Below, in pieces: positions 41,265 to 50,578 of a stretch of DNA of 64,000 bases. This stretch comes from Alphaproteobacteria bacterium (GTDB lineage Bacteria; Myxococcota_A; UBA796; GCA-2862545). The DNA lies in the NCBI GenBank assembly GCA_020632925.1, contig JACKER010000033.1:7818-71817 (forward strand). Reading direction: 5' to 3'. Position 1 is the first letter of the stretch. Every line of letters starts with the position of its first letter. Below the pieces are notes generated by a model, which had not been told where the DNA came from, searched no databases, and saw only the letters and a program-made list of their open reading frames with translations. Both the position numbers and the translations under genes were made by a program.

Positions 41265-42285
41265 CATCGGCGGCCGCGCTCGCCCGCTCGTCGGGCTGCA
41301 GCGCGCCGTGCTCGACGCACACCACCGGGGCCCCGGGCTGGAGGAAGGACGCGCCGTCGCGACGCAACCGCGCGGCGACGCGGTGCAGGAGGCGATCGAG
41401 GGCCTCCAGCGGATCGACGTCCAGCGCGTCGGCGAGGTGCAGGGTCTGCGTCTCCGTGACGAACCGCCCCTCCACCTTCCGGCCGTCGAACGGTGTCGTC
41501 CACGGGTCCGCCGCGACCACCACCGCTGCGCAGCTCACCTCGTCGGCGACGAAGGTCAGGCCGGGCACCGGCAGCGGCAGCCCCTCGAGGTCCCGCGCCT
41601 GCTCCAGGATGGCTCGGGTGGTCGCGATCACCTGGGCGTCGACCGCGTCGGGATCACTGTCGGGCGCTTCGGACGAGGGTGCCGCCGGCCCGCGCGCGGC
41701 GTACGCTTCCAGCAGGGCGAGGATCTTCGGGTCCGCCAGCCGGCGGGCGATGTCCAGCGGCGTCTCGCCGGCCTCGTTGCGGCGCGCGAGGTCGGGGCCC
41801 GGGTAGGTCCGCGTGCGTCCACGCACATCGAGCACCTTCGTGTGGTCGAGCAGTGCCGCCACGACGCGAGCGTTCCCACCTTCGACGGCCAGGTGTAGCG
41901 GCGTCGTGCCGTCCTGGAGCCGGATGTTCACGTCCCACACCCCCGCGTCGTCCAACGCGTCCTGGACGGCGGAGACCCGCCCCTCGAGGATGGCGCCGAA
42001 CAGGTCACCCCGGTTGAGGAAGGTGAGGCTACACAGCGGCCGCTCGAGCACCGCCTGCTGCAGGAGTGCGAGGATGGGCTTGTATCCTCGCTTCAGCTCG
42101 AACAGGATTCCCCAGGGCTCTCGCCGCTCGGTGTACATCGCGTCGGTCGGCCACCAGCCCTGGTGGTCCGCGATCTCCCAGTCCGCACCCTGCTCCAGCA
42201 GCGATCGCACCGCCTCCACGTCCTTGTCGGCGATGGCCCGGTGGAGCTCGGTTCGCCCGAGGGCATCACGGGTGTCGGCGCTCAT
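41224..42285 (-). CDS. ankyrin-repeat protein, last gene of a signalling operon
   Basis: A 353-residue cytosolic protein. Ankyrin units are visible at about 9-45 (GRTELHRAIADKDVEAVRSL, LEQGADWEIADHQGWWP), 115-150 (DGTTPLHLAVEGGNARVVAA) and 160-185 (NEAGETPLDIARRLADPKIL). The C-terminal 150 residues are an unassigned alpha/beta part with several cysteines. ATG at 42285 lies two bases after the stop of the kinase-WD40 gene, whose end supplies the GAGAGG Shine-Dalgarno. It is therefore cotranscribed with the kinase and may be a binding partner or substrate; that is inference from position. Confidence 0.88.
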   Translation of the reverse strand: MSADTRDALGRTELHRAIADKDVEAVRSLLEQGADWEIADHQGWWPTDAMYTERREPWGILFELKRGYKPILALLQQAVLERPLCSLTFLNRGDLFGAILEGRVSAVQDALDDAGVWDVNIRLQDGTTPLHLAVEGGNARVVAALLDHTKVLDVRGRTRTYPGPDLARRNEAGETPLDIARRLADPKILALLEAYAARGPAAPSSEAPDSDPDAVDAQVIATTRAILEQARDLEGLPLPVPGLTFVADEVSCAAVVVAADPWTTPFDGRKVEGRFVTETQTLHLADALDVDPLEALDRLLHRVAARLRRDGASFLQPGAPVVCVEHGALQPDERASAAADARWASRPGGGHGW

Positions 42286-42287
42286 CT

Positions 42288-45128
42288 TCACCTCTCCGAG
42301 ATCACGTCGGCGAACGTGCGGCCCCAGGCCGCCACCACCGTCCTCGCCAGCTCCTCCGGCGCGAGGTCGAGCGGGTCGGTGGACCACTGGCGCACGTCGC
42401 CGTCCCAGGAGCCCGTCGCCAGCCAGCGACCGTCGGGGGAGAACGCGAGCACGGAGACCTGCGCGCGGTGCCCCCGGAGCACGGCGAGCAGCTCCCCCTC
42501 GTCGCTCCAGACACGGGCCGTGCCGTCGAGGTGCGCGGTCGCCAGCCAGCGGCCGTTGGGTGCGGCGGCGAGATCGAGGACCTCGTCGCCCGCCGCGAAC
42601 GTCGGTCCGCCCACCTCGGCCACGCCGTCCGGTCCCGCCCACCACGTCCGGCCTCCCGCCAGCGCGACCGCGCGCGCTTCGGGTGCCGTCGCGAGCACGG
42701 GGCCGTCGGGTGCCCGGATCGTGCCGTCCATCCACAGGAGCACGGCACGGTGGCCGTCGGTCGCGAGGTCCACGCCGGGGCGTTCCGACGCGATCGGCGT
42801 GAGCGTGCCGTCCGGCGCCACCCGTCGCGCGCCGGTGGCGTAGGGCAGGGCGAGCACGTCGTCCCCGAGCCAGCCGACGCGCCGGTGCTTGTCACCGTCG
42901 ACACGGCGTTGCTCTTCGAGGGAGGGCACCTCCAGGATCCGCAGCACGCGCGCGTCGCTGGCGCTGACCGTCGCGAGACGTGTTCCGTCCGGCGAGAACG
43001 CCACGTCCTTCGCGACGCCGCCCGGGACCGCGGGCGCTTCGGCGAGGAGCTCGCCGCCGACCGCGTCCACCAGGCGCACCGCGCCCGAGCCGTGCGCCAC
43101 CGCGAGGCGCTCGCCGTCCGGCGCCCAGGAGAGCCCCGCCACCCCCGAGGACGACGGCAGCACCGGCGTCCGCCCGCCCGCGCGCACCTCCCAGTCCTCC
43201 ACCGCGCGCTCCGTCACCACCCGGAGGTGCCCCTCGCGGGTGAAGCCGAGCGCGAGCGATTCCCCGGGGATCTCGTCGATGCGCAGCCCGGAGGTGGTGT
43301 CCCAAACCGTGGTCCCGCCGCCCGTCCCCGCGACCGCGAGCCTCGTCCCCGCGGCGTCCAGGGCGATGTGCGTCGGCGCGGCGGGCCCCGCGTCGATCCG
43401 GTGGGCGACCGCGGCATTGTCCACGTCGACGAGCGCGACCCGACCGTCCGCGGCGGCGGCCGCCAGCCAGCGCCCGTCGGCGGAGAACACCAACGCGCCC
43501 GGCTCGTCGAAGGACAGCGACACCACGCGGTCGCCGAGCAGCAACCCCAGACCGCGGCACACGAGCGCGCTGCCGCCGGTGGGGTGGTGGGCGGCGACGT
43601 GTGGACCCCGCTCCGGGCAGCGTCCCACCGAGGTCCGCCCGCCGCTCGCGACGTCCAGGACCACGTCGTCGCCCTGGCCGCCGAAGACCACGGTCCCCGC
43701 CCCGGGTCCGGGCTCGGGTCGGACCAACCGCGGGACGCGCCCCAGCGAGGTGGGCACGCCCCCGTCCCAGGCCCACAGGTCCGTGTCGGACACGAGGACC
43801 AGCCGGTCACCGTCGCGCTCGTAGCCCAGCAGGGTCGCGGGCTGGGCGGTGCGTCGCACCTCGCCGGTGGCGAGCGCGAGGCTGAACGTCCCTCCCGGCC
43901 CTCCGCAGGCCACTCGCGTGTCCCGCGTGTCCAGCGCAGCGGTCGCGCACGGCTCGGGGAGCGCCCACCCGCCGACCCGCGACGGGCGACGACGTCCCGC
44001 GAAGGACAACAGGACACCGCGGGCCTCGGGGTCGTCGCGCCGACGGAGCACCTCGGCGGCGAGCAGCTCCGCGTCCGCCCGGTGTCCGTCCCGTTCGGCC
44101 GTGCGGGCCTGGGCGAGCAGCGAGGCCCCGAGCCAGCTCTCCGCCACGTCCCGCTGCGCGGCCACCCGCACGCTCGCCTGCACGGCACCCACGAGCAGCA
44201 GCACGGCGGCCACCCCTGCGACCGCGAGCGGTGCTCGCCAGGCGCGGACGAGGCGCCCGAGGAGCTCGAGCGCGCCGTACTCGTGAGCGGCCACCCGCCG
44301 CCCCTCGAACCAGGCCTCGAGGTCGTCGGCCATCGCCCGCAGGTCCGCGTACCGCGCGTCCGGTCGGGCCGCGGTCGCCTTGCGCGCCACCGCCACCAGC
44401 TCCGGCGGCGCCTCCGGTGGCGGGTCGGGGAGCACGAAGGGAGCGGGCGGACGGCCGGCCAGGAGCTCCAGCAGGGTGACGCCCATCGCGTACTGGTCGG
44501 CGCGTGCGTCGATCGGGCCGCCTCGAGCCTGCTCGGGCGCCATGTACCCGGGGGAGCCGACGACGTCGCCCTCGCGGGCCTCGGCGTCCGTGAGCTCGCA
44601 CGCGAGCCCCCAGTCCACGACCCAGGTCTCGCCGAGCTCGCCCAGCACGAGGTTGTCGGGCTTCACGTCGCGATGGAGCACCCCCTGCGCGTGCGCGGCC
44701 GCCAGCGCCCGGCAGGCGGCGACGATCGAGCGGAGCAGCCCGAGGCGGTCGGCGAGCAGCGGTCGGCGCTCGAGGGCGTCGGCGAGCGAGCTCCCCGCCG
44801 CGACGGGCATCGTGTACCAGGGGGTGCCGTCCGGCCCGCGTCCCGCGCCATAGACCGGGACGATGCCGGGGTGCTGTAGCCGCGCGGTCAGCTCGGCTTC
44901 GCGCACGAAGCGGGCGTCGTCGCGGCCGGCGCGCATGCGCTTGAGCGCCACGTCGCGCTGCAAGCGCACGTCGAAGGCCCGGTGGACCACCCCCATGCCG
45001 CCCGACCCGAGCACCGCACCCGGCTCGTAGCGCTGGTCCTCGGGGACGGTGAGCCGGTCCTCCGCGAGCTCCGTCGGCTGGAGCGGCGCGCCGCTGACGG
45101 CGCCCCAGGGGTCGGGTGAGCCGCTCAC
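42288..45128 (-). CDS. Ser/Thr protein kinase with membrane helix and WD40 propellers
   Basis: A 946-residue receptor-like kinase. GTG at 45128 overlaps the upstream stop. The kinase domain spans about 34-275: GSGGMGVVHRAF glycine loop, VALKRM (Lys63), LHRDVKPDNL (152-154), VDWGLA in place of DFG (172-174), MAPEQA (197-199). A membrane helix lies at about 300-319. The remaining 620 residues are WD40-like blades (FSADGRWLAAAAADGRVALV, FSPDGRWLATGSWDGDVRQW), enough for two propellers outside the cytosol. DWG is common in bacterial kinases and does not argue against activity. The neighbouring FHA-winged-helix gene overlaps by four bases, a natural phosphorylation partner. Confidence 0.93.
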   Translation of the reverse strand: MSGSPDPWGAVSGAPLQPTELAEDRLTVPEDQRYEPGAVLGSGGMGVVHRAFDVRLQRDVALKRMRAGRDDARFVREAELTARLQHPGIVPVYGAGRGPDGTPWYTMPVAAGSSLADALERRPLLADRLGLLRSIVAACRALAAAHAQGVLHRDVKPDNLVLGELGETWVVDWGLACELTDAEAREGDVVGSPGYMAPEQARGGPIDARADQYAMGVTLLELLAGRPPAPFVLPDPPPEAPPELVAVARKATAARPDARYADLRAMADDLEAWFEGRRVAAHEYGALELLGRLVRAWRAPLAVAGVAAVLLLVGAVQASVRVAAQRDVAESWLGASLLAQARTAERDGHRADAELLAAEVLRRRDDPEARGVLLSFAGRRRPSRVGGWALPEPCATAALDTRDTRVACGGPGGTFSLALATGEVRRTAQPATLLGYERDGDRLVLVSDTDLWAWDGGVPTSLGRVPRLVRPEPGPGAGTVVFGGQGDDVVLDVASGGRTSVGRCPERGPHVAAHHPTGGSALVCRGLGLLLGDRVVSLSFDEPGALVFSADGRWLAAAAADGRVALVDVDNAAVAHRIDAGPAAPTHIALDAAGTRLAVAGTGGGTTVWDTTSGLRIDEIPGESLALGFTREGHLRVVTERAVEDWEVRAGGRTPVLPSSSGVAGLSWAPDGERLAVAHGSGAVRLVDAVGGELLAEAPAVPGGVAKDVAFSPDGTRLATVSASDARVLRILEVPSLEEQRRVDGDKHRRVGWLGDDVLALPYATGARRVAPDGTLTPIASERPGVDLATDGHRAVLLWMDGTIRAPDGPVLATAPEARAVALAGGRTWWAGPDGVAEVGGPTFAAGDEVLDLAAAPNGRWLATAHLDGTARVWSDEGELLAVLRGHRAQVSVLAFSPDGRWLATGSWDGDVRQWSTDPLDLAPEELARTVVAAWGRTFADVISER

Positions 45129-46021
45129 GTGCGGTCCTCCACGGCATCGTGGGGGTAGAGCAGCAGCTCGACCTGCCCTGCACCGTCCGTGCGCACGAGA
45201 TCGGTGCGCACGCGGCCCTCGCGCAGCTTGCGCCGCAGCCGGCTGATCGCGGTGTCGAGGCGGGCGCGGAGCAGGTGGGCGTCGCCGTCGTCGGACCACA
45301 GCTCCGCCGCGAGCGCGGTCCACGCGATGGGTCCGCGGACCGCCGCCAGCTCGGAGATCAGGCGGGCCTGCACGCCCGAGAGCGAGACCACCGGCACGCC
45401 CTGGCGCAGGACGTGGGCGGTGTCGTAGCTCGCGACCACGACCAGCGGCGCCTGGATGCCTTCCCCGGCGCGCGTCGGCGAGTGGCCCGCGGCGCGCAGC
45501 TCGAGCTCCGCCAGCGCGTAGGTCCGCCCGTCCACGTCGAAGGTGTCGCCCGCGTCCACCGTGCGGACGGGCCCGCCGTCGACCTGCAGCCGCCAGTCGT
45601 CGCCGTGCGTCCACAGGCGGGCTGCCGCGGGGTCCACGTAGCGCGCCACCAGGCGCGTCGGCCCGAGGAGCAGCGAGGCCACCGACGGGAGCGGTTGCCG
45701 CGGGAGGTCGGGACCTTCGACCGCGAGGACGGCGTCGGGGAGCGACACCTCCTCGACCTCGAGCAAGAGCCCCGGCGCGAGGGCGATCTGCTGGCCGGCC
45801 TCGAGGATCAGCTCCCGCAGCGGCTGGCCCCGGAGCGCGAAGGCCCCGCGCAGCGAGAGCAGCTTGAGCACGCCATCCCGGAGCGAGACCATGGCGTGGG
45901 CTTCGCTCACGCGCGGATCGTCGATGGAGAGCCGCGCCGAGCCGGTCCGCCCCAGCACGTCACCCGGCACCAGTTCGTGGCTGGCGCCGGAGCCATCCCG
46001 GAACCGGACCCACGGCCTCAT
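45125..46021 (-). CDS. FHA-like domain fused to C-terminal winged-helix DNA-binding domain
   Basis: A 298-residue predicted transcription factor. Residues 18-92 resemble an FHA domain: GDVLGRTGS (Arg25), DDPRVSEAHAMV (Ser39, His42). However, the Asn of the usual NG loop is Arg58 (SLRGAF), so phosphothreonine binding may be altered. A second beta segment (120-190) follows. Residues 220-295 form an OmpR/SARP-like winged helix (AWTALAAELWSDDGDAHLLR, LDTAISRLRRKLREGRVRTD). Domain order is the reverse of EmbR, which has the winged helix first. ATG at 46021 overlaps the upstream stop, and its own stop overlaps the kinase GTG. Confidence 0.85.
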   Translation of the reverse strand: MRPWVRFRDGSGASHELVPGDVLGRTGSARLSIDDPRVSEAHAMVSLRDGVLKLLSLRGAFALRGQPLRELILEAGQQIALAPGLLLEVEEVSLPDAVLAVEGPDLPRQPLPSVASLLLGPTRLVARYVDPAAARLWTHGDDWRLQVDGGPVRTVDAGDTFDVDGRTYALAELELRAAGHSPTRAGEGIQAPLVVVASYDTAHVLRQGVPVVSLSGVQARLISELAAVRGPIAWTALAAELWSDDGDAHLLRARLDTAISRLRRKLREGRVRTDLVRTDGAGQVELLLYPHDAVEDRT

Positions 46022-46986
46022 GGCGAGGGGAGGGGGACCTCGGTCCACACCACGTGTCGCCATCCCCCACCCTCCGGCACGGCGGTCACGGCCAGCACGG
46101 GCGCGCCGTCCCGCAGGCCCAGCGCCGGGTCGGCACAGCCCGTCCCCGTGATCGCGACGGGCACCGTCACCTTCCCGTCCACCGAGGTGATGCCTGCGTG
46201 GCAGCCTCGCGGATCGGTGCGGGTCCACGCCACCCACGCACCGTCCGGCGACACCGCCGCCGTGGCCTGCGCGGGACGGTCGACGCCGGCGACCAGCACC
46301 TGCGTCCCTCCGAGGCGCAGCGCCGTCAGATCCCACGTCCCGTCGCGCTCTGCATAGACCAGCAGCGTCCCCGCCGCTCCCCAGGCCGGACCCTCCTGAT
46401 CGCCCGGGCCGCCCGCCGCGACGGCCGTGCCGTCCGCGCTCCACACGACCACGTCGCGGTCGTCCTCGTCTCGGGTGAAGGCCACGCGGGACCCGTCCGC
46501 GGTGATCGTCGGCTCCGAGAGCCTGCCGTCGACCTCGATGGTCCGGACGGTCAGGTCGGTGCCGATCTGGCGCAGGCGCGGTCGGCCGTCGGCGAGGAAG
46601 ACCAGGGTGTCGCCGCGTGGCGAGATCCATGGCGAGCCGAGCTGTCCCGACAGCTCCTGGTGGCCGATCAGCTCCGAGAGGCTCGTGGTGCCTGGCGCGA
46701 CGTACCACAGGCGGGAGGCGCCGGTCCGGCCACCCTCGACCACCAGCGAGCCCGACCGGTGCCAGGTCGCGCGGCCGAGGTCCCCGAAGTTGGTGGCGAG
46801 ATGGACCCGGCGCACGCCCAGCTCGCCCGGCGTGGCGAGGTAGAGCGCGTTCTGGCCGCTCTGGAGCGTCGCCTCGAAGGCCAGCCGCTTGCCGTCGGGC
46901 GACCACGTGGGGTGCGTGGCGTGACCGTCCTCGGTCGCGGCGAAGGTTCCACCCGCCAGCGCCATGCTGGTCCACGTCCAGATCAT
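46018..46986 (-). CDS. TolB/PD40-type beta-propeller protein
   Basis: A 322-residue exported propeller. MIWTWTSMALAGG gives a very short signal without Lys or Arg. PD40-like blades: HPTWSPDGKRLAFEA, PWISPRGDTLVFLADG, PTITADGSRVAFTRDEDD, PAWGAAGTLLVYAERDG, AAVSPDGAWVAWTRTD. Five to six blades fit a TolB-like six-bladed propeller. No catalytic residues are evident. ATG at 46986 lies nine bases after the upstream stop and its stop overlaps the FHA gene ATG. A periplasmic sensor or scaffold for the adjacent receptor kinase is plausible but inferred. Confidence 0.85.
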   Translation of the reverse strand: MIWTWTSMALAGGTFAATEDGHATHPTWSPDGKRLAFEATLQSGQNALYLATPGELGVRRVHLATNFGDLGRATWHRSGSLVVEGGRTGASRLWYVAPGTTSLSELIGHQELSGQLGSPWISPRGDTLVFLADGRPRLRQIGTDLTVRTIEVDGRLSEPTITADGSRVAFTRDEDDRDVVVWSADGTAVAAGGPGDQEGPAWGAAGTLLVYAERDGTWDLTALRLGGTQVLVAGVDRPAQATAAVSPDGAWVAWTRTDPRGCHAGITSVDGKVTVPVAITGTGCADPALGLRDGAPVLAVTAVPEGGGWRHVVWTEVPLPSP

Positions 46987-46995
46987 GGCCTCATC

Positions 46996-49542
46996 CTACA
47001 GCAGCCCCGCGAGGCGCTTCAGCGTGGTCTTCGCCCGGGATCCGCCGTCGATGGCGGCGGCGAGGAGCGGCTCCGCGTCGGACTTCGCCCACCGCAGCCA
47101 GTCCAACAGCTCCTCCTCGGGCAGCGGGTCCGCGCCGGGCTCGCCGCGCGGCGTGAGCGCCTTCACCTCCGCGTGCCGCTCGATGGCCGCGACCACGCGC
47201 TCCGTCATCGCCCGCGGCGGGTGGGGGAGGAGGCGCGCGTACCGGAGGGTGTCGTCGAAGAACATCGTCGGGTGCGAGCGGCCGTTCGACGTGATCGTGC
47301 CCTCGCGCCAGATCGGGCAGTGGGCCAGCACCATCCGCTCGGCGCGGTCGGTCGGCAGCGCGCGGAGGACCTCCTCGGTGCGTCGCGGCGTCCGCTGCAC
47401 CGGCGCGGTGGTCATCGTGTCGGCGAGCCAGGCCTCCACGCGGTCGTCGGGCTCCTCGCCGGTCCCGACCGCCCGGCGGACGGCGGTCGTCGCCGCCAGC
47501 GAGCAGGTCACGCCCTCCGCGTAGTGGCCCTCGGCGATGCGGTCGAGCTGCCGCTGGCCCAGCCGGGACACCGCCTGCCAGCCCACGTCGCCTCCGAGCA
47601 GCGCGAGCTCGGCGAGCAGGTCCACCAGCCGGTCGTTGTGCCGCAGCTCCAGATCGAGCCGGTGGGTCGGTGGATCCGCCGCGTCCTCCACGACGTGCTT
47701 CACGTGCCGCTCGAGCTCGTAGGGGCGCCAGGAGGTCGTCGAGGGCGTGCGCGCCTCGGTCACGATGTCGGCGAGCACCACCTCCGGGAGCGTGGCCAAC
47801 GCAGCGAGCGCGTCCTGCCGCGTGACGTGGCCATAGAGCGCGTCCGACATCACCTTCCACGCGGGGCGGCCGTCCGCGACCCGTTCGTCCATCGGGCCTG
47901 GCGGGCTCCGCCCCAGCCAGCGCCGCAGGTTGGTCGACGTGAGGAAGAGCCCGATCATCTCGGTGTGGGCCCAGTACGGGTACTCGTCGCCGAGCCGGTC
48001 CGCGCGGTCCACGAGCAGGTGGCAGAAGCGCAGCTGGTGCTCGTCGAGGTCCGAACGGAGGAACTTCGGGGTCGGGCGCCAGGCCTCGGGGAAGAGCCGG
48101 CGCCTGGCCGTGGCGATGCGGTCGCTGGCGGCCCGCGGGTCGTCGCCGAGCAGCGCCTGCTCCACCGCGTCGAGCAGGGCTTCTGGCGGATCGAGCGCCA
48201 GCCCCTCCTCGATCACCCTGGCCGCTCGCGGCAGATCGCCGTCGAACCAGGGGAAGTCTTCGACCCGGCGGTCCGAGCGCCCGAGCTCGCGCAGGTCGGC
48301 GATGTCGGCGCCACCGAGCGCCTCGGGTCGGGCGCGGGCGGTGGCGAGCACGGCGGCGTCGCGCACCAGGCCCTCGTCCGGCACCAGCTTCCGGACGGGC
48401 GGGCTGTGGAGCTGGCCGAGCAGCAGCACGAGGCTCGCGAGCGTTCGCTCGTCCCGCTCGACGTGCAGCTGGCGGGCGGCGGCGGTCGCCACCGGACGCG
48501 CGACGGTGGGCAGGAAGGACGCCAGGAACGAGGCCGCCAGGCGGATCCCGGGGTCGGCGTGCTCGATCAGGCGCACCACCGCGGGGCCGATCCGCCCCAC
48601 CTCGCGGGCGGTGAGCACGAACGGCGCCTCCTCGCCCACCGGCTTCGCGCCCGCCCAGGGGTCGCCACCGCCCGCCAACGACTGCTGGCCCGGGTCGTTC
48701 ACCGCCAGGCACGCGAGGTACCCGAGGAGCTCGGCGGTGTCGGGGTGAGCGGTCTCCACCAGCGCCACCACGAACCTCGCCACCGGCGGCGTCGCGTCGT
48801 AGACCGAGCCCTGATGGAAGACGTTGCCGCCCAGCGCGTCGAGCGCGGACGCGCGCTCCTCGGGCGTGCCCCGGGCCAGGGCGCGGAGCAGCGCCGGGAC
48901 GTCCTCGGCGGGGCCGTACGCGTGCTCGAGCTCGGCCCAGGGCACCTTCTCGACGGCCTGCAGCGCATGGTCGATCGGGTCGACCCGGGTCGCGGCGACC
49001 TCGGCGACGGCCGCGGCGAGGGTGGGGGAGGGCGGTCGGACCTCGGTCCGGGCGAGCTCGGCGCGCGTGGTGGCGAGGAGCTTCTCGAGCACCTCCGCCA
49101 TGGTCTCCGCGCCGCCCAGGCGGGTGAGGAAGGTGCCCTCGAGCGGGGCGAGCAGCGCCTCCACGCCGGGGTCGCCGGAGCGCACGATCTCCGCGGCGGC
49201 GAGCTTCCAGAAGGGCTTCGTGGACACCGCCTGGAACGGTGGGGCCGCGAGCAGATCCGCGAGCGCCCGGGCGATGCGCGGGTCGGGCGGCGTCTTCGCG
49301 AGCGCCTCGAGCCGAGCGAGCGCCTCCTTGCTGTTGCCGTCACCGAGCGTGGGCAGGAGCACGGAGAGCGTGACCGGATCGGCGTCCGCGGCCGCCGCGC
49401 ACCAGGCGGCGAGCACGGCCTTGCGCGTCTTGCCGGCGGGTGGGCTGCGGTCCGCGGCCAGGCGGGCTCCGAGCTCCACGACGGCCGCGGCGACCGCCGG
49501 ATCACGGGTGTCGCGCCACCCCTCGATCAACGTCCCCAGCAC
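46996..49542 (-). CDS. large HEAT-like alpha-solenoid protein
   Basis: An 848-residue cytosolic protein built of helical pairs rich in Ala, Leu and Arg (AVVRLIEHADPGIRLAASFL, LLAELALLGGDVGW, EEVLRALPTDRAERMVLAHC). The pattern fits HEAT or Armadillo-type repeats; I recognise no catalytic site. GTG at 49542 has GGGAGG four bases upstream. It lies 20 bases after the luciferase-like gene and ends 9 bases before the propeller gene, so it belongs to the signalling operon. A large protein-binding scaffold is the most that can be inferred. Confidence 0.83.
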   Translation of the reverse strand: MLGTLIEGWRDTRDPAVAAAVVELGARLAADRSPPAGKTRKAVLAAWCAAAADADPVTLSVLLPTLGDGNSKEALARLEALAKTPPDPRIARALADLLAAPPFQAVSTKPFWKLAAAEIVRSGDPGVEALLAPLEGTFLTRLGGAETMAEVLEKLLATTRAELARTEVRPPSPTLAAAVAEVAATRVDPIDHALQAVEKVPWAELEHAYGPAEDVPALLRALARGTPEERASALDALGGNVFHQGSVYDATPPVARFVVALVETAHPDTAELLGYLACLAVNDPGQQSLAGGGDPWAGAKPVGEEAPFVLTAREVGRIGPAVVRLIEHADPGIRLAASFLASFLPTVARPVATAAARQLHVERDERTLASLVLLLGQLHSPPVRKLVPDEGLVRDAAVLATARARPEALGGADIADLRELGRSDRRVEDFPWFDGDLPRAARVIEEGLALDPPEALLDAVEQALLGDDPRAASDRIATARRRLFPEAWRPTPKFLRSDLDEHQLRFCHLLVDRADRLGDEYPYWAHTEMIGLFLTSTNLRRWLGRSPPGPMDERVADGRPAWKVMSDALYGHVTRQDALAALATLPEVVLADIVTEARTPSTTSWRPYELERHVKHVVEDAADPPTHRLDLELRHNDRLVDLLAELALLGGDVGWQAVSRLGQRQLDRIAEGHYAEGVTCSLAATTAVRRAVGTGEEPDDRVEAWLADTMTTAPVQRTPRRTEEVLRALPTDRAERMVLAHCPIWREGTITSNGRSHPTMFFDDTLRYARLLPHPPRAMTERVVAAIERHAEVKALTPRGEPGADPLPEEELLDWLRWAKSDAEPLLAAAIDGGSRAKTTLKRLAGLL

Positions 49543-49562
49543 GGTCCCTCCCCGCGGGGACT

Positions 49563-50531
49563 CTACTCCCCGGCGGTCCAGCGCAGCGAGCGCTGGCGCA
49601 GCTCGTGATCGTAGACGGAGCAGCTCACGATCAGCTCGTCGGCGCGGGTCTGCGCGCGGAACGCGTCCATGCCGGCGCGGACCTGGGCGGGCGTCCCCAC
49701 GAACGAGCAGGACAGCACGTGATCGAGCATCATCCGCTCCTCGGGCGAGAGCCGGAGGTCGCGGGTCGGCGGACGTCCGAGCGGCCTTCCGCCGCGGCGC
49801 AGCTCGAGGAACATCATCGCCTGGGTGGTCGCGAGGTACTGCGCCTCGTCCTCGGTCTCCCCCGCGATCGCGTTGACGCCGATCATGGTGCGCGGCCGAT
49901 CGAGGTGGACCGACGGCCGGAAGTGCTGGTGGTAGAGCGCCAGCGAGGCCATCAGGTGGGTGGGCGCGAAGTGGGCGGCGAACGCGTACGGCAGGCCGAG
50001 CGCGGCGGCGAGCTGCGCGCTGAACGGGCTGCTGCCCAGGATCCAGACGGGGACGTTCGCGCCCGCGCCGGGGACGGCGATCAGCGCCTGGTCGGGGCGA
50101 GCGGGGGCGAGGAAGCGCAGGAGCTCGGCGACGTCCTGGGGGTAGGCGTCGGGCCCCGCGTGGCGGTGGCGGAGCGCCTGGGCGGTGGCGCCGTCCGTGC
50201 CCGGCGCGCGGCCGAGCCCGAGGTCGATGCGCCCGGGGAAGAGCGCGTCGAGCGTCCCGAACTGCTCGGCCACGACGAGCGGCGAGTGGTTGGGGAGCAT
50301 GATGCCGCCCGCGCCCACGCGGATCGTCGTCGTCCGGCTGGCGACGTGGGCGATGACGACGGCGGTGGCGGCGCTCGCGACCCCGGGCATGCCGTGGTGC
50401 TCCGCGATCCACAGGCGGTCGTAGCCAGCGGCCTCGGCGGTGCGGGCGGTGTCGACGGTGCGGGCGAAGGCCTCGGGGATCGAGCTCCCTTCCACCACGG
50501 CGCACAGATCGAGGACGGACAGGCCGGTCAC
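49563..50531 (-). CDS. luciferase-like (LLM class) flavin oxidoreductase
   Basis: A 322-residue TIM-barrel flavoenzyme: LSVLDLCAVVEGSS, AGYDRLWIAEHHGMPGVASA, TTTIRVGAGGIMLPNHSPLV, LDALFPGRIDLGLGRAPGTD and PVWILGSSPFSAQLAAALGL are the standard bacterial-luciferase-family blocks, closest to the FMN/F420-dependent alkanal-monooxygenase-like group. GTG at 50531 is chosen among three consecutive in-frame GTGs because GGAGG lies five bases upstream. It heads the minus-strand operon; its link to the signalling genes is unclear and may be simple read-through. Substrate unknown. Confidence 0.93.
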   Translation of the reverse strand: MTGLSVLDLCAVVEGSSIPEAFARTVDTARTAEAAGYDRLWIAEHHGMPGVASAATAVVIAHVASRTTTIRVGAGGIMLPNHSPLVVAEQFGTLDALFPGRIDLGLGRAPGTDGATAQALRHRHAGPDAYPQDVAELLRFLAPARPDQALIAVPGAGANVPVWILGSSPFSAQLAAALGLPYAFAAHFAPTHLMASLALYHQHFRPSVHLDRPRTMIGVNAIAGETEDEAQYLATTQAMMFLELRRGGRPLGRPPTRDLRLSPEERMMLDHVLSCSFVGTPAQVRAGMDAFRAQTRADELIVSCSVYDHELRQRSLRWTAGE

Positions 50532-50548
50532 CACCACCTCCGCGGGCC

Positions 50549-50554
50549 GCTCTA
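50549..50554 (-). promoter_or_regulatory. candidate -10 (TAGAGC) of the 50531-41224 operon
   Basis: It lies 17 bases upstream of the GTG at 50531; the leader would be about ten bases containing GGAGG. It shares a 47-base divergent gap with TAGGCG at 50568-50573, five bases before the ATG at 50579. Confidence 0.35.
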
Positions 50555-50578
50555 TCCCACGGCGCGTTAGGCGATCGG

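Noticed and set aside
42066..44879. 937-residue plus-strand frame
   Set aside because: Antisense of the kinase-WD40 gene; very Arg/His-rich composition typical of a shadow frame in GC-rich DNA.
46054..49608. 1184-residue plus-strand frame
   Set aside because: Antisense of the HEAT-like, propeller and FHA genes; spans three real genes joined by coupled overlaps on the other strand.
49563..50531. Bacterial bioluminescence genes
   Set aside because: The protein is luciferase-like only at family level; there is no second subunit or lux partner nearby.
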